Source: Hermatobates lingyangjiaoensis (lineage: Eukaryota; Arthropoda; Insecta; Hemiptera; Hermatobatidae). From it: DNA of 64,000 nucleotides. The stretch lies in the NCBI GenBank assembly GCA_026182355.1, contig JAPFBL010001617.1:4623001-4687000 (forward strand), in the 5' to 3' direction. The position numbers were made by a program, and so were the translations under genes. The stretch's first letter is position 1. Every line of letters starts with the position of its first letter. The notes beneath the pieces were generated by a model. The model did not search any database. It was not told where the DNA came from and worked only from the letters and a program-made list of their open reading frames with translations. Of the stretch, positions 31,380-44,130 are shown one piece after another.

Positions 31380-33220
31380 TATAGGAATACAGTACTGCGC
31401 TTTTGTGCAATTATATTGATTGTGCACCGATTCATTTCTGAGATTATTAAGGATGTATACATATAGTCCTGAATTACATTGAATTTACAAAGCCAAATAT
31501 GATAATAAAACAGAGATAGTTTTTGAACATTAAATCCAACTCAGCAGCGGTCAATTGTTATCTATTTGTTCAGGGAAAATGTAAGCACTAATATGCTAGA
31601 AAAACTTCAGAAATTCTCTTAATACCTTTTTATGTCTATGACAAATACTCCTAAACCACATCTTTGTTTAATTGCAGTGAACAGTCAAGTGATGAGATCT
31701 ATAGGAAAAACTTAGCACTCTAGAACTATTAAATGAAAATAAATCTGGCTGATACTATTAATAATGCCGACATGCAAAGGTCAGATAAACACATTGGGCT
31801 GATTGAAAACAGAGTACGAGTAAGGTATCGCATTGACCTAGTTGTATTTCTTACGTCATTTAACATACGTAAAATCAAAAACTGATACCATTGAATTTAG
31901 AAAACTACAATTGCTAAAATCTTATTCACAAATTACTTTGAACCTATAATTTTATTCTGTATTTCTCATTTACAATCGTATAAGATACGCAGAGTTAAAG
32001 TGTTAGAGACAGTAAGTAATTCTATCTAGAAAATTGTACAAATTTCACTAAGAATATTCAACTAACTAAAAACATGAACCAAATATGTTCGTCACAGTAT
32101 AGGTGAAAATCTATTCCACTTGATCTCCATGTCAAACATAAATTAGATTATCGGTATCGATGTCTTCAGGAGGTGAGGGCAAACTATGACTCCTCGTCCA
32201 ACAGCCGCTTTATTTTCGGACAAATGTATGATTGGCAAAAAAGTTGTACTTATCATTCGACATGTATTAATGTCCACTAAATATTATACATGGCAAATTA
32301 TTATATTAGCTTCCATTTTATTATCCAGACAGAAGACGCCAAAGATATATGATGTTTAATTACCAGCCCCTCTGTACACACACCTCCAATGTACATAAAA
32401 AACAAAAAGGGAGGTCTACAAAATGTCGTAAAGGATATGTCTATTTGAAAGTAAACTACTAATTGACTTTAAAGGCAGTATGTTTCAGAAAAATATCAAC
32501 ATTAAAAAAAAGTCTGGTGGTGAGGCGATTTTGCCATTTCCCACCACTAGCTAAGCTGAAGTGTACATTACAGGACTGTGTGAAGGGGACGCCAACCCAG
32601 AGCGCATTATTTACGATCCGCCAAAATAGTTATTATTACAACACAAAAGTGAGGCATTATTGGGATTGAGAGTTTTTTGAACATGAAGAGTGAATGATTC
32701 CAGAACTCACTGAGTGTACTGTTCTAAAAAAGAACACAATTTTTAAAAGTTAAATAAAATATGATTAAGTCTTAGAAAGGTAGTTTTTCTTTTAGTTGAG
32801 AGTTAAGTGACCCTCGTCAGTTGATATTAGGAACAATTAGAAATCTTCAAAAACTACCAGACCTTCAGCTTCCTGTTATCTGGGTGATAAATGCTATCTT
32901 ATTTATGAACCCTAGCTCACTTCTTTTTCTGTCCTTTCCACACATACGGTTGGTTCTTGCTTGAATAGTTCTTTGTTAACTGTCTTTATCTTTTCAAATA
33001 TATTTATGTTCTTTGGTGATACCACTCACCCTCTGCAGCACCACTGAATTAAATCAGTACCTTGTAAGCTTTTCGTTTTCTCTTTGTATTCTTCCATATA
33101 TTTTGGTATATCTTTCTATTTCGCATATAATGGGAAAAAAATTGTAATTATTTTAGTGCTCCCTGATAGAAGAAAAAAGGAAAATAAAAATAAGACGATG
33201 AGTATCAACAATTTCAAGAA
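31380..33220. other. A+T-rich intergenic DNA
   Basis: A 68-codon frame (32463-32669) is not recognised. A TTTAGTTGAGAG...CTGATTTAG type motif was not found. Confidence 0.4.
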
Positions 33221-33239
33221 GAATGGAGTTTGAAATACT

Positions 33240-34460
33240 TCTTCATCAAATCCACTGACAAAAGCATTGTGTGTAATTTGCAATGAAACAGTTGCAGTGT
33301 TGAATAAGCACATTCTGCGTCGTCATTACGAAAGCAAACAACAGAGTAACTATTCACAGTTGAAAGGGAAAGTTCATGCAGAAAAACTTCACAAATTACA
33401 GCGTCACATTATACCTCAGAGTTCGCTATTTACTAAGTCATCAAATGAAATGATCATCCACAAAGCCCCGTCATAATGTTGCATAGTTCGGGCTAAACGT
33501 GGTAAGCTATTCATAGATGGAGAAATAGAAAAAACCATTTGCTGGTGATTGCGGAGGAACTGTTCCTGGAAATCAAAAGTGTTCACGAATTTTACTCTGG
33601 ATGCAAATATACAGTTTCCGAGAATAAAATACAATCAACCAAACTTCCAAACATGCGAGTAAATTTCAGCTTTTTTCGCTTGTAATGGATGAATATTTTA
33701 ATGTTACTCAAGAGTTGGCTTCTTTTAACAGCATACATGGCGGTTACTGGAGAGGACTTATTCAAGGAGTTAAACAAAAGTTTAACCTCTAGAGCTTGAA
33801 TTTGAGTCACCTAAATTGCCTGACTACTGATGGAGGAAGGAATATGTGTGGCATAAAGAAGGGTTTGGTTGGGCGACTGAAACAATTATGAGCTGAAAAT
33901 AAGATTTCAGAACCAATGTTCCTTCATTGTGTCATACACCAAGAGCTTTGTGTGCTAAATATATGGACATAACCACTGGCTTGAACCCTATGCTCAAGAT
34001 AGTAAATTTATTACGGTCACATGGGCTTAATCATAGACAGTTCACAGAAATGTTGAAACTGACACAGAATCTTTATGTTCACCGTACAATACTGCAGTAA
34101 GATTGATAAGTTGTGGAAACATAATGATAAAAGTATGAAGGAAATTGTGAATTTTAAGAAGGTAAGGCAAAGCCCCTTGCCTTCATTGCTGTCTGATTTG
34201 GGATTGGAAGAGTGGGTTTAGAAGTTGGCCTTCGTTAGAGGTATTACTAATCATATAATAATCTCAACTTGAAACTATAGGGAGAAGAAAACCTCATTTG
34301 TGATTAGCATACCCGCCTCAAGACCTTCAAATGTAAACCTGACCTATTCTTGAAACATGTAAAAGTAAAGAATTTGACGAACTTTAAAAAAAGCAAGATA
34401 CTTATAGCAGAAGCAACCACCCAGTTCCCAGTTGCATTTTCTAGTGGGATCATTCAAGTG
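33240..34460 (+). pseudogene. hAT transposase pseudogene with BED-type zinc finger (GTF2IRD2-like group)
   Basis: 33267-33345 encodes CVICNETVAVLNKHILRRHY, a BED-finger-like C..C...H..H, followed by QLKGKVHAEKLHKLQRH. This layout is typical of the hAT transposases related to vertebrate GTF2IRD2/ZBED-like genes. Further on come KRGKLFIDGEIEK (about 33495), SLVMDEYFNVTQELASF (about 33680), CLTTDGGRNMCGIKKGLVGR (about 33820-33880) and FLHCVIHQELC (about 33925), each matching the family's RNase H-fold landmarks. Stops and frame changes separate them. The element's inverted repeats were not found. Confidence 0.75.
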
Positions 34461-34479
34461 GCAAAGTCAAATGAAAAGA

Positions 34480-35570
34480 AATATAAAGAGACCAAAAAAA
34501 TGGAAAATATACAAAAACTACTATACAAATATGTTCGACAGGTATTTTGCTGAAATATTAGACAAATACCACTATGATCGGAGTTGCCTGCAAACACTAT
34601 TAGTTAATTCAGAACAAACTACCTCATATATAATAAAAATGCATCTTTTATACCTATAATTGTTATATAATTTGATTACCTAAGTACACTCAAAAAACGA
34701 ATTTGTAGCAATGCATTCATTACTCACTGTATGTTCCTTAGCAGGTTAATAAACAAAGAAAATAAAAAACTTTCCGGAATGTTATGAGCTATTCACGCAA
34801 GAGATTACAGTATTATTTAAGAATAAATTAGAATTCGAACAATGAAATTTAAATATTAGAGCCACTAAGAGTTTATCTAAAAAAAAGTTACCATCAAACT
34901 TAAAATATTTCCCTCATATTTTCAACATGTGCAATATAAATTAGGTCAAAAAATGACTACAACTTCTTAGCATAAAATCAAATAGTCTCTATGTGAAAAT
35001 AAAATTGACAATTACAAATTTAGGAATACTGATGTATAATGGTGGGATAATCTTTCAGATGTTCAGGCGTAGTAGTTGATGTACTTTTTAACTGTAAAAT
35101 TGTAAAATGCTAAATATAAATTACATAAAAATATTAACTTCCTACTATATCATACTTTATTATAAAATCTCTATAGTGAACTCAGGATCAGTAACTACTC
35201 GACAAACAGTAAACAATTTATGCATATATCAATCAAAATTATACAAATCTTTTAACCATAAAATCAAAAATCAGGGAATTTATTCATGAAATGTCTTTAT
35301 GCGACAAAAGGTTGAACCTATAGGGTGTTTCTAGATATGTAGTCTTAAAGCTAACTCCCCCATCTGAATTTAATATCATCAAAGATGATTTCCTTTAAAA
35401 AAATATATCACTGTAACGAATGAATCCACCAAACTCATTTTATAAATTTGTTTTATAATTATTATACTAAGATCTAGTAAAGTAAAAAATGAATTTACTA
35501 TTTTATTACGAATAGATGAATGGAGATATTTTTTAAACTTCGTAAGCATGTGTTACAGAAGGAACTGAAA
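34480..35570. other. A+T-rich intergenic DNA
   Basis: Nothing recognised past the hAT remnant. Confidence 0.5.
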
Positions 35571-35579
35571 CATGAAGAC

Positions 35580-35710
35580 TGTGTAAGTAAAAGTGTAGGA
35601 GGAGGCGAGGGTGTTATGTAAGGCGGCGGGACGATGCGGCTGCCTCACTTTCGCCGCCCTCTTGGGTAACCTCCAGCTGTGCTTCCTCACTCCCCTGCCT
35701 TCAGTCAATA
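35580..35710. other. G+C-rich islet with internal GGCGGCG/CGCCGCC pairing
   Basis: G-rich left half and C-rich right half. GGCGGCG (about 35621) is exactly complementary to CGCCGCC (about 35652), and AGGAGG to CCTCC further out, so an imperfect hairpin is possible. Confidence 0.5.
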
Positions 35711-36225
35711 TTACAGCTAAGCAGTCTTCATGTTACAAAGATCATAAATAAATAAAACTTGACTTTATTAGCTAAAAGAGAAATATTGAAAATATTTACA
35801 AATTATTATGAAGTCGAATAAAATAACAACATTGAAGTATTGTAATCCATCTAACATAGTAATCTTCCATCTCCACTTGTGAGTATAAATTCACAGTACA
35901 CAGAAACAAACTTAGTGTAGTCTGAAAGAATGAATAAGCTACGAAACCAGTAAAGTAGAGAGAAATATACAATCCTAGATGGTTAATGCTCAATATAACG
36001 TTATAAGAATACTAGTTAGATGGTAGAAATAATAATATATTACTGTAATTTCGTAAAGCTAAGTCTATCACAACAATTACAACAAAAAAATATCAAAATT
36101 AGATATTTTTAGGAATTTAGGATATTTTGCCTCTGCTGCCAACAATAACCAGCAAGTTTATCATGGGACGTTGAAAACCAGAAGGTAATAATACTTTCTC
36201 TCATAGGTCTAATTTAAATGTATTT

Positions 36226-36300
36226 TGGGGAAAGTATTAATTCTCCATACAAAATAAAAGGGGGAGACTTAATACTTTCCCCAACATGAGTAAATACCAC
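36226..36300. repeat. Hairpin with PLE-C-like end motif
   Basis: GGGGAAAGTATTAATTCTCC (36228-36247) pairs with the complement at about 36264-36284 (one mismatch). It is followed by ATGAGTAAATACCA, the word that also follows the PLE-C type ends at 29477 and 52858. Confidence 0.6.
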
Positions 36301-36489
36301 ACTATAACAGTTAATCAATGAATGTATTTTAATTAATATATTTTAATGTTATGAAACACCATTTTGTTAAAAAAAATATCACTTTATATTGTTTCCGGTA
36401 TATTGACACTCAAAACTAAACTTAAAAGTGTCATGTAAATATTTGTTAAAGGGTCTGGAGATTTTCAACATAATTAAACTCACGATACG

Positions 36490-36825
36490 ATCTCACCTAA
36501 CCCAGTCCCCAGCCAAAAGAGCTGATTTTGACTTTTCCTATTGATGCATGCTTATCACTACGACCTACGTGGGAAGCCCCACATGTTTGCAAAGCCAAGG
36601 TAAATCTTAATGAGAAAGTGTTTGAGTTGTAGTCGGCTTTACCGCCTCGCCTCCAAGCTCTGACGAGCACAAGTAGCTTATCCTTGAGGCCGCCCAAAAA
36701 GAAATTCTACTTTCAATGCCCCCACTACTTTGAGAGAGATTATTCTTGTTAGCTTTAATGTAAGCATGAATTACTGATTCTTGCATTAAACATCCTTTTG
36801 TGATCCCGAAAATTAACAAATGTAA
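36490..36825 (-). other. Two overlapping unidentified minus-strand open frames
   Basis: Frames 36497-36697 (66 codons) and 36607-36819 (70 codons) overlap in a region of moderately raised G+C. Peptides include TCGASHVGRSDKHASIGKVK. Possibly a broken coding remnant; no family recognised. Confidence 0.2.
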
Positions 36826-37372
36826 TGAAAGCTAAGGCAAACACGTGATGACTGTTACATATTACACCTTCTGGAACTTATAATTTTAAACAAACAACAG
36901 CAAAATACTCGAAAGGATTAAACTTGCGTTTACTTTAAGAAATAGATGATTTATTATAAACAGTAAACGCAGCACAGCAATTGCTTCTGAAATAAAATTT
37001 ACCCATGAATAACAAACCAATAACGGATTCAGCTTCTTTGACTTCATCAATAAGAAAGTAAAGTGGAAATCATCATTCATCATCTAGTGAAAACAACTTT
37101 AATACACAACACATCTCTCTCTTGAAAAATTAATCTCTTGTGAAAATGACCACAAATATGCAGACAAAAACAAGAATCATTAAACAGGAAAACAACATTT
37201 GAGAAACAACGACCTCTACAAACCATTTCGAATTTTAAAAAATTTACCAAACTAACAGCAGACAGAATTGACAGGGATAAAGGGATAAAGATAATAAATT
37301 GATACATGACCAGTTCCACAGACTGATGACAGAGAGCACCAGGGAGATCAAATTGATCAGCTCTTGAAGATG

Positions 37373-37388
37373 GTCGTGTTCCTAAAAC
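37373..37388 (+). ncRNA. PLE-type CTTGAAGA core, isolated
   Basis: CTTGAAGATGGTCGTGTTCC followed by AAAACGGT. It resembles the core at 47753. The GAAA is altered to TAAA, so it is inactive if it is a ribozyme relic. Confidence 0.3.
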
Positions 37389-37879
37389 GGTGGAGCAAAC
37401 ACGATATATCAAAAGTATAACTTTATTAAAATTATTAAATTTCAAAATTTCTTAAAATTAATGCATTGCAGACAAAACAATATCAGCATAATAAATGAGA
37501 ATAATGGATCAACACTACTATAAGCTACTATAGTAAGATTCTATCGAAACTTGCAGTGAGTACATTTAGACGAGCACACGAATTTTAGATTGCTTAACAT
37601 ACAACAATTATATTATTTAAAAATCACGCTAAATTAATACCTACAAACAAAAAGAGTGAACAAAGTACAATCATAAATGTAAAAAAAGTAAAAATACACT
37701 ATTACAGGTGCAACATTAATTCTCGGGATAATATGATTGAATAGTATTGAAGAACAATTCCCACAAAATCTGGAGTTGATTACACTCGACTTTACGAATT
37801 ACGAAACTCATTGGCAATCAATACATTTTTTACATTAGTTTTATCTAATGCTCATATTTATTTGTTTAGTTTAGGCATG

Positions 37880-38075
37880 TTATTAAAATTAGGATTAGCG
37901 TCGGGACGATTAATCGGAATCGCATTGTTAAATAAGTACTCTAGATTTCCGAATGTTTCATTATGATTCTCTTAAATTTTCAATTTGAACTGTAATAACA
38001 ATATTTCTATTTGTTTGAAGTGAGATTAATACTGTCAAAAATATATTATAAAAACGTTGTAGAACTTTTTTTGAC
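37880..38075 (+). repeat. R2 repeat, copy 1
   Basis: Shares about 150 bp with 48365-48545, including CGATTAATCGGAATCG and TTTGTTTGAAGTGAGATTAAT. A word resembling the R1 start (AATCTGGAGTTGATTACACT) lies upstream at 37767. Confidence 0.7.
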
Positions 38076-38079
38076 ATAT

Positions 38080-39105
38080 TTAGTATGATGTACAAGAAAT
38101 TTTACCTTATGTTCGAAACTTCATAGACCTGAAAGTGTGACAAACAATGTGTAAGCCTTGGTACATAGGTAACAATGATATAGCATGATGATAACTGTAA
38201 TGTCGCTTTATCAATAACGTAAATACCTGCATGTATTTAATAGCTACACATCTACATAAATGTAAACCGTTTAATGCATTAAACGTGTATTTTTTCACAA
38301 ATGTTAAGTAATTATATTAATCCATTATGAAATGTATTAACAAATACAATCAATGTTAATATTACTGATTAATAAATATATTTACGTGTACCTTCTGATT
38401 TAAAGGATATAAGGATGTCTATTAAAAGTTCTTTCTACACCTAATAAGTTCAGGATTATTCTTTTAAGCCATAAACAGTTTTCTATTCTGTTAAATAAAA
38501 TTTCTGGAATTCATTTTTCTATATCGTCGTTATGGCAGGTACTTTGTCCCTTATGAAATACTTTACCCAATACACTTCAAGTTATTATAGATAGAAACAT
38601 TGTCATTTTTAGTGAAACATACTCACCTAATATTTTAAGTTGATGGAATATTCCTAGTAGGGCAATATCAAATAATAAATTTTAAGTTTATACAATCTTG
38701 CGAGAAGTTACTTACAAAGGATAGTCATGTTATCAGAAAGAATGACAAAGAACATTTCCCAGGCTTCCAATATTAACCAAAAATAATGGGAGTTCTTAAA
38801 CACACAAATAATATACGTTTTATATACAAATAATATATGTACGTATATGTATTTTAAAAAAAATAATATTCTGGTTGTAGTGAGGACTGTGCAGTCGGAG
38901 TCGGAGTCGGGAAAAATCCACTCCTCACCTACTTAAATTACTTGTGTACATGAAAAAGACATTAAATAACAAACAAGATTAATTAGTCCAATTAGGAATT
39001 TTTCCCTTCAGAGAAGGCGTTGGACATTTGGTGGTAAACACAAAATATTTAGTTTAGTTTAATAGAAAATATCTGGCCTTACTCTTCAGTGGTTCAGAAG
39101 ATTAA
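38080..39105. other. A+T-rich intergenic DNA
   Basis: Contains a short GGAGTC triplet run (GTCGGAGTCGGAGTCGGG, 38895-38912). No gene. Confidence 0.5.
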
Positions 39106-39111
39106 TAATTA

Positions 39112-40215
39112 AAAATCTAGAGTGGCCTACACTCAACATTCCTGTAAGAAAATTATCATCATAATTATTGTTTAAACCTATCCCTTAGCGGGCGATAACG
39201 TCAGCCGTTTACCTGCTTTTTGTTTGATCGGTGATTCTACACACTGTACATCGGGAGTCCTAAATTTTGCCTAACTCAAGTGCATTTCGAGTAGGGGTCT
39301 TTAACGAGTACCTGACATCGTATAGGCTCGAGACCGACGGCTTACCATCCTCTCCGAGAGACGAGGTACTCAGATTTATCCACCTCCCGCGTGAATAAAT
39401 CGAGGGTCAAGTGGGGCTCGAACCCCGGACTACCAGCCCTCAGGAGTAGTCCTATTATATAATGGCGTAGACATAATATAAATACCAAAATATTTGATGT
39501 TTATTACTCTTTTATTCCTGGCGGTAGTATAGGTAGTGTTTAAACCAGTTATTAATATAAATGCTTATTTCGGTATATCACACAACTGAAACATATAATA
39601 CCCTTGGTATTACCACAGCAGTAATAACACTTTTGTAAAGACAAAGAAACAAAAAACGTGTTATGAAACAATCTCTTACAGGAGAACATGACTTTTGTTC
39701 CCATAGCCAGTGGATCTCATTCATGGCCAGTGTTGTTTATCTGACCACCTTCTACATTGAAGAATTAAGCCAAAGTTTCCTTTGGAGAGTTCAAAATATT
39801 CCTATTTTGTTTCAAAAATGTCAGAAATATTTAACAAAAAATATCACCGAGAAATTAGATTAAAATTAATATCCGTTTTGTAATACAGAACATCGTACAT
39901 TCCTTATACTAAAATATTACCCAAAGATAATACCATTCGGAAACACAAGAAAATATACACCTGATATTAAGTTTTCTTCAAGGGTGCAATATACTGATTC
40001 ATTAGAGTATTTTGTTAGACAAAATCACCATACCATGGAAAACAGAAATTATAGTTTAATTGGCATAGATTTTTAAAATGTAAAATATTAATTTTTCTCC
40101 TTACATTTCATATTAAGTCATTGAGTCATTTCAAATTATTTCATTAAACCTCAAACATCAATTTTATTTCAGTCTATTCAGTTAAAAATTTTTAAAAACT
40201 TCTAAATCTAAAAAA
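39112..40215 (+). mobile_element. R1 repeat, copy D, interrupted by SINE copy 3
   Basis: The start TCTAGAGTGGCCTACACTC is at 39115. R1 similarity resumes after the SINE at about 39475 and runs to about 40210 (blocks around 39530, 39610-39740 and 39960-40180 match copies A and B). Confidence 0.7.
39180..39455 (-). mobile_element. SINE copy 3, inserted in R1
   Basis: On the minus strand it keeps the best B-box of the family: GGGGTTCGAGCCCC at 39413-39426, matching GGTTCGANNCC. The body matches copies 1 and 2. Nested in R1-D, so this SINE was active after R1. Confidence 0.8.
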
Positions 40216-40984
40216 AAAAATCTTTTAGAAATGAATCATTAAGAAGATCAAATAAGGTATTTGTTAAATATTGAATTCAGAATAAGATATGGTAAATGCA
40301 GGCATGAATAAATGTACACAACCGTGAAGAAAGAAGCAGGAGAACTAAAAGCTAAAAAAAAGAAGTGTTAGGCCTTGAAGAGACAAAAAGGTTTAGGGTT
40401 TAAAGTCTACGTGCCCAACCACAAGTATGCTCAATAAACGCATACATGAAGCTGGTGAAGACAAATGCAAAACGCCAGGTCAGTAAGAAAGTTCTCCAGG
40501 CGTTAGTAATTGCTCGAAATACTACTGAAATGTAATCACTGAACGTAACAATTTAATTAGCAAAATAATTATCCAATTTTTTCTAAATGTCTTTATAAAT
40601 CAATATAAGGCATTTATATGAATAATTTAACTTATTATCAATTCAATATAAAGTGCCCATAAAATGTTCCTTTAAAATTAAACAGTTTATTAGAAAACCA
40701 TTTCGTAACAAATTTGGCTACGAAATCATCATGATACTGTAGAAAAAATGATAAAGATGTGGGCTGATTTGCGTAAAGAGCTATGCACAATGACTTCGAT
40801 ACTGCCTTAAACAAAGTGCAGCTCAACCACTAGAACAAGACAGTACGATAGACGAAATAGTTTATTATTACCATGCAGAACTGACTTTCACCGTGCAAGT
40901 TTTTCTTCCCACTTAATTTTAGTAATACCCAACTTCTAGTTTCAGAGAAACAACATACACACAATGTGGTAATTTAGGGTTCAA

Positions 40985-41095
40985 AACTCCCCCACCCAAA
41001 GCTCCACTTCCGTCTCCTGCCTTTTGGGCAACAGTTTATTTCACCCCTGCTCTTTCGTGGGTGTACGTAAGAAGTGCGAACACGGTAGACCAGGT
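40985..41095. other. G+C-rich islet
   Basis: CTCCCCCACCCAAAGCTCCA-type C-rich sequence with CpG toward the right. The flanks at 40220-40980 and 41100-41990 hold nothing recognised. Confidence 0.4.
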
Positions 41096-41995
41096 TCACA
41101 TGAGTAACAACACATGCTAATAATTAATTTTACAGTTTTTTTTTAAAATACTAATGGTGTTTTATGATTATGATAAGAAAACAGGGTGTCTGTGCTAAAT
41201 TTAAAAAGACCGGACTTCTTTAAAATTCAACTATAAAACGAATACAGACTGTAATTATTATTAATGGGTAAGTTTATTTATTTTTAAAGTTAAACTCATG
41301 AAATTAGAAATGAATAATGTTTAACAGCACTTTCGGTGGTTAATCTCTAATGGAATAAAATTCAAACAAAGTAAATGTTATCACAGGTCATAAAGGAGCA
41401 ACAATTAATAAAAACTTGTTTCATACCCACATCACTAGTAGGTGAAAGTCAAAATGGTAAAAGCCAGTTTACAGTTTTTTATGACTTCGAAAGCTTATAT
41501 TATCATATAGACAAAAATGTTACAAATAAAACTTGTAGACAATTACATATGTAATCAGCAACTGCTTTTTTTCAATCTGAAAACCAGGTACGATTTTTTT
41601 TCTCTTATCACTTATAACACCTACAGATTTAGATTTATACACGATCTAAAAAGTCACCCAGATAGGGCTCCTCAAAACATAACTAACCATACCAGTATCA
41701 TTCACTAGTAGAGCACACAATGGGAGAACAGGAGTAAAAATAATGGAAAACAGTGAAAAAAATGTAAATGTTAGAAAAGCAAATAACGTCATTATGCAAA
41801 CATAAAAGTTTCTGGCAGTCTATTTCTGAAATCTTGAGAAGTTACATACAAACCGATGAAAATTAAATAATTTTTGACACTTACTATCAGCTAACTTAGA
41901 TTTCTTCATTTCACCCAACATTTAAATTTAATTGCAAACCCAATGATACTTTATGACATCTTAAGGTCACAAAAATTCATGTAAAACTCCTCGAT

Positions 41996-42280
41996 AAGAA
42001 TACCTGCATCACATACACATCAATGTCAAGAATACCTGCATCACATACACATTAATGTCAAGAAAACCTGCATCACATACACATTAATGTCAAGAATATC
42101 TGCATCACATACACATTAATGTCAAGAATACCAGCATCACATACACATTAATGTCAAAAATACCTGTATCACATACACATTAATGTCAAGAATACCTGTA
42201 TCACATACACATTAATGTCAAGAATACCTGCATCACATACACATTAATGTCAAGAATACCTGTATCACATACACATTAAT
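41996..42280 (+). repeat. 32-bp minisatellite, 8.9 units
   Basis: The unit AAGAATACCTGCATCACATA plus CACATTAATGTC repeats exactly every 32 bp (unit starts at 41996, 42028, ... 42252) with only scattered substitutions and no indels. It abuts R1 copy E. Confidence 0.97.
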
Positions 42281-42289
42281 TTTATAAAA

Positions 42290-42838
42290 GACTAAAAATG
42301 TAAAAACCAGAATTCAAAATTGAAAACATTCTTTGACAAACAATAAATAAAATTATCCGACATCTTCAATTAAATTATTATTGAAATAAGATAGTTTGTT
42401 TTATGAGCATAAAATCTAATGAAATAGTTACATTCATCAGTAAATAAATGACGTTTAGTGTGTCCTTGAGTTCCTTGAGTTTTAAATGTATTGAATATAT
42501 CAAAAGTATTGAAAGTTTTAAGGTTTCTTATTCAATCCTGTTTAAGGATTAATGGCATTTTTCCTTAAATGTTTCTTCCATTTTTCAGGCCAAATATGAA
42601 TATTTTCAAGTTTCACATGAAAAAATTTGTCTTAAATCTTCAATGTAGAAGAAGGTCAGATAAAATATGTAAGCGATCCAATGACTATTGGAACAAAAGC
42701 TATGTTCTCCTGTAAAAGATTATTTCGTAAAACAAAATCTACACTTTTGATTTTTAAAAATGTTATTACTGGTGTAGTTATACCAATATGATACGCATCA
42801 GTGCTGTGATGTACAAAAATAAGCATATATATAAGTTA
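42290..42838 (-). mobile_element. R1 repeat, copy E, distal part
   Basis: Matches copy B 24390-24775, including GTTCTCCTGTAAAAGATTAT (42704). It stops at AAGCATATATAT, where foreign DNA begins. The matching remainder resumes at about 45045. Confidence 0.75.
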
Positions 42839-42889
42839 ATTAATTGAGTAGGAACTCGAATTGTGAATGACACAGGAATGAAAGGTAAT

Positions 42890-43020
42890 GTTTATTATAC
42901 AAGCGCGACACACTGACTGGTGACCCCCTCCTCGAGGCCAACCTTGATAATCTGTCTCTGTGCGTAAACAAAGACTCTGACCCGCGTATGCCTGCGGTAC
43001 AGCCACCACCAACTCCGCTA
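42890..43020. other. G+C-rich islet inside the R1-E insertion
   Basis: Includes GGTGACCCCCTCCTCGAGGC and CpG-containing sequence. It is part of the DNA that interrupts R1-E. Confidence 0.45.
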
Positions 43021-43042
43021 ACTTATCTATATATATTTATGT

Positions 43043-43169
43043 ATCAATGATCAAACCAAAATAAGAAATGGGAAAACAGTTGGGTTTTTGACTCTGACGA
43101 AGACCGCTTGTTACGGTTGAAAGATCTTAGTCTTGTTTTCCCATTTCTTATTGTGGTTTGATCATTGAT
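43043..43169 (+). repeat. Hairpin enclosing a ribozyme-like core
   Basis: The arms 43043-43078 and 43134-43169 (36 bp, one mismatch) close a loop. In the loop CTGACGAAGACCGCTTGTTA...GTTGAAAG (43094-43123) keeps an ACCG/CGGT stem. Confidence 0.8.
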
Positions 43170-43316
43170 TGTTGTTTCACGTGTTTATGTGAAATCTTTT
43201 TATATATTTATATATATAAAGATTTCAGATAAACACGTGAAATAACAATCAATGATCAAGCCACAATATGAAATGGGAAAACAAGAAGGCTAAGATCTTT
43301 CAGCCGTAAGAAGCGG
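43102..43316. repeat. ~100-bp inverted repeat at the PLE-D end
   Basis: About 43102-43201 is repeated inversely at about 43216-43316 around a TA-rich centre (43200-43218), at about 90% by eye. The right copy is the natural 3' end of PLE-D (minus strand); the left copy is its mirror image. Confidence 0.8.
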
Positions 43317-43319
43317 TCA

Positions 43320-44130
43320 AAAACCCAAGATGCAGAAAACACTAGATGCAGAAAACATCTGGCGAGGGGTTGAGAAGAGTGGGAGGGAAGAGTGGTATTT
43401 TAAAAGGTTGAAAGTGCAGGAAAAGACTAATGTCCAGAAAGGGATGTTTGGGCAAACAAAGGAGTAAAAAACTATCCGCTAGCTGTCAACCCTCTTAGAA
43501 GAGGCTATTGCCCTCGTAACGAAAATATCAAGTTTGAAGAGACCGTTACTAATGTTTATAATATTTGATCTATTAAATTTAATTAGAGATGATTCAATAA
43601 TATTTTTGTTAACAACATCGATTTTTCATAGGTAATAAATTTAGCTCCTGTCCAATCAATATGATGATTTTCATTGTTTATATGCAAGAATAAGGCACCA
43701 CTTTTTACCTGTCTACTTAACGTTGCATTGATGTTGTTTTACACGTCTTTAATGATTTACCAGTTTGACCAATATCAATTATATGGCAATTTTTGCACGG
43801 AATTTTATAAATACCACCGGACTCCAATACCCTGGGAGAGTTTTTATTAACATATTGCCCACGTTATTACGATTAGAAAACACTATATTAAAATCAAGTT
43901 GGTTGGCGAGTCCAGGAAGGGGGTCCAATGAATCATGATACGGTAAAATTATAGAATTTGACAATGAACGGGGCTCTGTTGAAGTATTAGAGAAAGTTTT
44001 TTTAGCACCCTTTAAAGCTAAATGGATATAAGAGGAGGGATATTTTAATAATAGGGCAATTGACCTAATGTTGTTAATCTTATCATTAAACAATTCAGGA
44101 CAGCACACTCTTAACACCCTCAAAAATATA
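43320..44130 (-). mobile_element. PLE-D remnant with GIY-YIG endonuclease
   Basis: On the minus strand, frame 44123-43779 reads RVCCPELFNDKINNIRSIAL..., DSLDPLPGLANQLDFNIVFS and (V)FIKF. A neighbouring frame gives GGIYKIPCKNCHIIDIGQTG (GIY...IGQTG), then after a shift SGALFLHINNENHHIDWTGA, all in the order usual for Penelope-type GIY-YIG endonucleases. Frame changes occur near 43800 and 43720. A 3' UTR leads to the inverted-repeat end at about 43290-43316 with TGACCGCTTCTTACGGCTGAAAG. No RT remains. Confidence 0.75.

Noticed and set aside
36886..37083. Mitochondrial insertion (hydrophobic frame)
   Set aside because: No run of mitochondrial protein or rRNA sequence could be recognised on either strand.
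37080..37445. 121-codon minus-strand frame
   Set aside because: Includes the inverse of a PLE-type core (37373-37388) and has no domain; probably chance in repeat-derived DNA.
39180..39455. A tRNA gene suggested by GGGGTTCGAGCCCC
   Set aside because: The same body is repeated at three other loci, so it is the head of a SINE.
41996..42280. Possible CRISPR array (32-bp period)
   Set aside because: Repeats are contiguous with no unique spacers, there are no cas genes, and the context is a eukaryotic transposon graveyard.
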